Shown in pieces: positions 13,756 to 14,604 of a stretch of 14,604 nucleotides of DNA. The stretch comes from an uncultured Anaerostipes sp. (GTDB lineage: Bacteria; Bacillota; Clostridia; Lachnospirales; Lachnospiraceae), in NCBI GenBank assembly GCA_900756035.1, contig CAAEIR010000229.1:1-14604 (forward strand). The letters run 5' to 3'. The position numbers and the translations under genes are program-made. The notes under the pieces were generated by a model, which saw nothing but the letters and a program-made list of their open reading frames with translations, did not search any database and had not been told where the DNA came from. Position 1 is the stretch's first letter. Every line of letters starts with the position of its first letter.

Positions 13756-14400
13756 TTATGCCTCTAAAATACTTTTAATTTTGTCAAAAACAACTTCAAT
13801 ATCCTGTGTCCCGTCAATCTCATATAAAGAACCGGCCTCTTTATAATGCTCAATCAACGGAGCTGTCTGTTCATGATATACATCCAGTCTTTTCTTTACA
13901 GTTTCCTCTTTATCATCATCCCTGAGAACCAGCTCTCCGCCGCAGACATCACATTCATCTTCTTTTTTTGGAGGATTATACACAACGTGGAAAATAGCCC
14001 CGCAATCTTTGCAGGAACGTCTTCCAGACATTCTTCTAATAATATTTTCATCCGGAACTTCAATATCGATTGCAAATTCAATTTTTTCCTCATTTTCTGC
14101 AAGTGCCGCATCTAAGGCATTTGCCTGAGGAATTGTCCTTGGAAAACCGTCCAGAACATACCCTTCTTTGCAGTCATCCTTATGAATACGATCTACGACT
14201 AAGTCACACACTAATTCGTCCGGAACTAACAGTCCCTGATCCATGTATCCCTGTGCCTTTTTTCCCAATTCCGTTCCTTCTTTGATGTTTGCTCTGAAAA
14301 TATCACCTGTTGAAATATGCGGAACACCATAGGTTTGCGCAATCTGCTTTGCCTGAGTTCCTTTCCCGGCGCCCGGAGCTCCTAACATAATAATTTTCAT
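13756..14400 (-). CDS. adk: Adenylate kinase, zinc-binding LID type
   Basis: A 214-residue enzyme interconverting ATP and AMP with two ADP. The P-loop GAPGAGKGT is at 7-15, the DGFPRT stretch at 84-89, and arginines of RMSGRR at 123-128 sit at the start of the LID. The LID carries four cysteines, C130, C133, C150 and C153, which bind structural zinc as in Gram-positive enzymes. AAGGAGG lies seven bases before the ATG. It is the gene after secY and is separated from it by a hairpin. Confidence 0.98.
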   Translation of the reverse strand: MKIIMLGAPGAGKGTQAKQIAQTYGVPHISTGDIFRANIKEGTELGKKAQGYMDQGLLVPDELVCDLVVDRIHKDDCKEGYVLDGFPRTIPQANALDAALAENEEKIEFAIDIEVPDENIIRRMSGRRSCKDCGAIFHVVYNPPKKEDECDVCGGELVLRDDDKEETVKKRLDVYHEQTAPLIEHYKEAGSLYEIDGTQDIEVVFDKIKSILEA

Positions 14401-14453
14401 AACAAATCCTCCTTTTTGTGAATGTTTACTTTGTATTGTTTCTGTAATAAGCG

Positions 14454-14484
14454 AGAAAAGCTGTAGTCAAACTACAGCTTTTCT
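14454..14484 (-). terminator. Terminator-like hairpin between secY and adk
   Basis: A perfect 14-bp stem pairs 14454-14467 with 14471-14484 around a three-base loop. On the minus strand the stem's last arm ends CTTTTCT and continues CGCTTATT. It starts five bases after the secY stop codon. The T run falls inside the stem rather than after it, so termination is likely partial. No convincing promoter is visible between it and adk (14401-14453), which means adk-map-infA still appear to depend on read-through. Confidence 0.6.
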
Positions 14485-14489
14485 TATAC

Positions 14490-14604
14490 TTACTCACTTA
14501 AAAAACCAGAATAATTCTGTACTAACAACTGCGATTTAATCTGCTTGATTGTTTCAAGAATAACTCCAACTATAATGATAATAGAAGTTCCTCCAAATGA
14601 AACA
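14490..14604 (-). CDS. secY: Protein translocase subunit SecY, C-terminal end (partial)
   Basis: Only the last 37 codons and a TAA stop are inside the window; the rest of the gene lies to the right. The visible peptide holds the tail of the last membrane segment, FGGTSIIIIVGVILETIKQI, and the cytoplasmic end QLLVQNYSGFLSE. The FGGTS followed by a hydrophobic helix and then LETIKQIKSQL is the recognisable end of SecY, the channel of the general secretion pathway. Position before adk and map supports the call. Confidence 0.95.
   Translation of the reverse strand, partial: VSFGGTSIIIIVGVILETIKQIKSQLLVQNYSGFLSE

Noticed and set aside
1..14604. CRISPR arrays, tRNA or rRNA genes, insertion sequences
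   Set aside because: No regularly spaced direct repeats, cloverleaf-like sequence, rRNA-like sequence or transposase reading frame was seen on either strand.

Overview
The window comes from a low-to-moderate-GC Gram-positive anaerobe. It is most likely a clostridium of the Lachnospiraceae type, judging from the ribosomal protein sequences, strong AGGAGG ribosome binding sites, sigma-A-type promoters, a group II ECF transporter core beside rplQ, and a stand-alone [FeFe] hydrogenase. The genus cannot be fixed from this sequence alone. Every gene recognised lies on the minus strand, so transcription runs from the right end of the window to the left.

Reading with transcription, from 14604 down, the window opens with the 3' end of secY. 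A hairpin follows, then adk, map and infA, closely packed. A near-consensus promoter just after infA drives rpmJ, which is too short to be called by length, and then the alpha-operon genes rpsM, rpsK, rpsD, rpoA and rplQ, ended by a strong intrinsic terminator. A new promoter starts ecfA1-ecfA2-ecfT-truA plus an AEC-family permease gene; these five overlap or nearly touch. A perfect consensus promoter and a structured leader then precede rplM-rpsI, the end of the universally conserved ribosomal block. The order rplQ-ecfA1-ecfA2-ecfT-truA-rplM-rpsI is the classical Firmicutes order; the permease gene between truA and rplM is an addition.

Past the rpsI terminator the window leaves the conserved block. 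A nested inverted-repeat region (3732-3879) is followed by a two-gene cassette with its own extended -10 promoter: an AAA/ABC-type ATPase and an HNH nuclease, translationally coupled and strongly resembling the Septu (PtuA/PtuB) anti-phage defence system. After it comes a monocistronic [FeFe] hydrogenase gene with a clean terminator at the left edge.

The parts most worth a second look are the Septu-like cassette parked at the end of the ribosomal block, the nested repeats at its border, the rplM leader with two mutually exclusive pairings, the 271-base structured gap before rpsM, and the H-cluster variation in the hydrogenase. No stretch longer than 300 bases lacks a gene. No tRNA, rRNA, CRISPR array, transposase or phage gene was seen.
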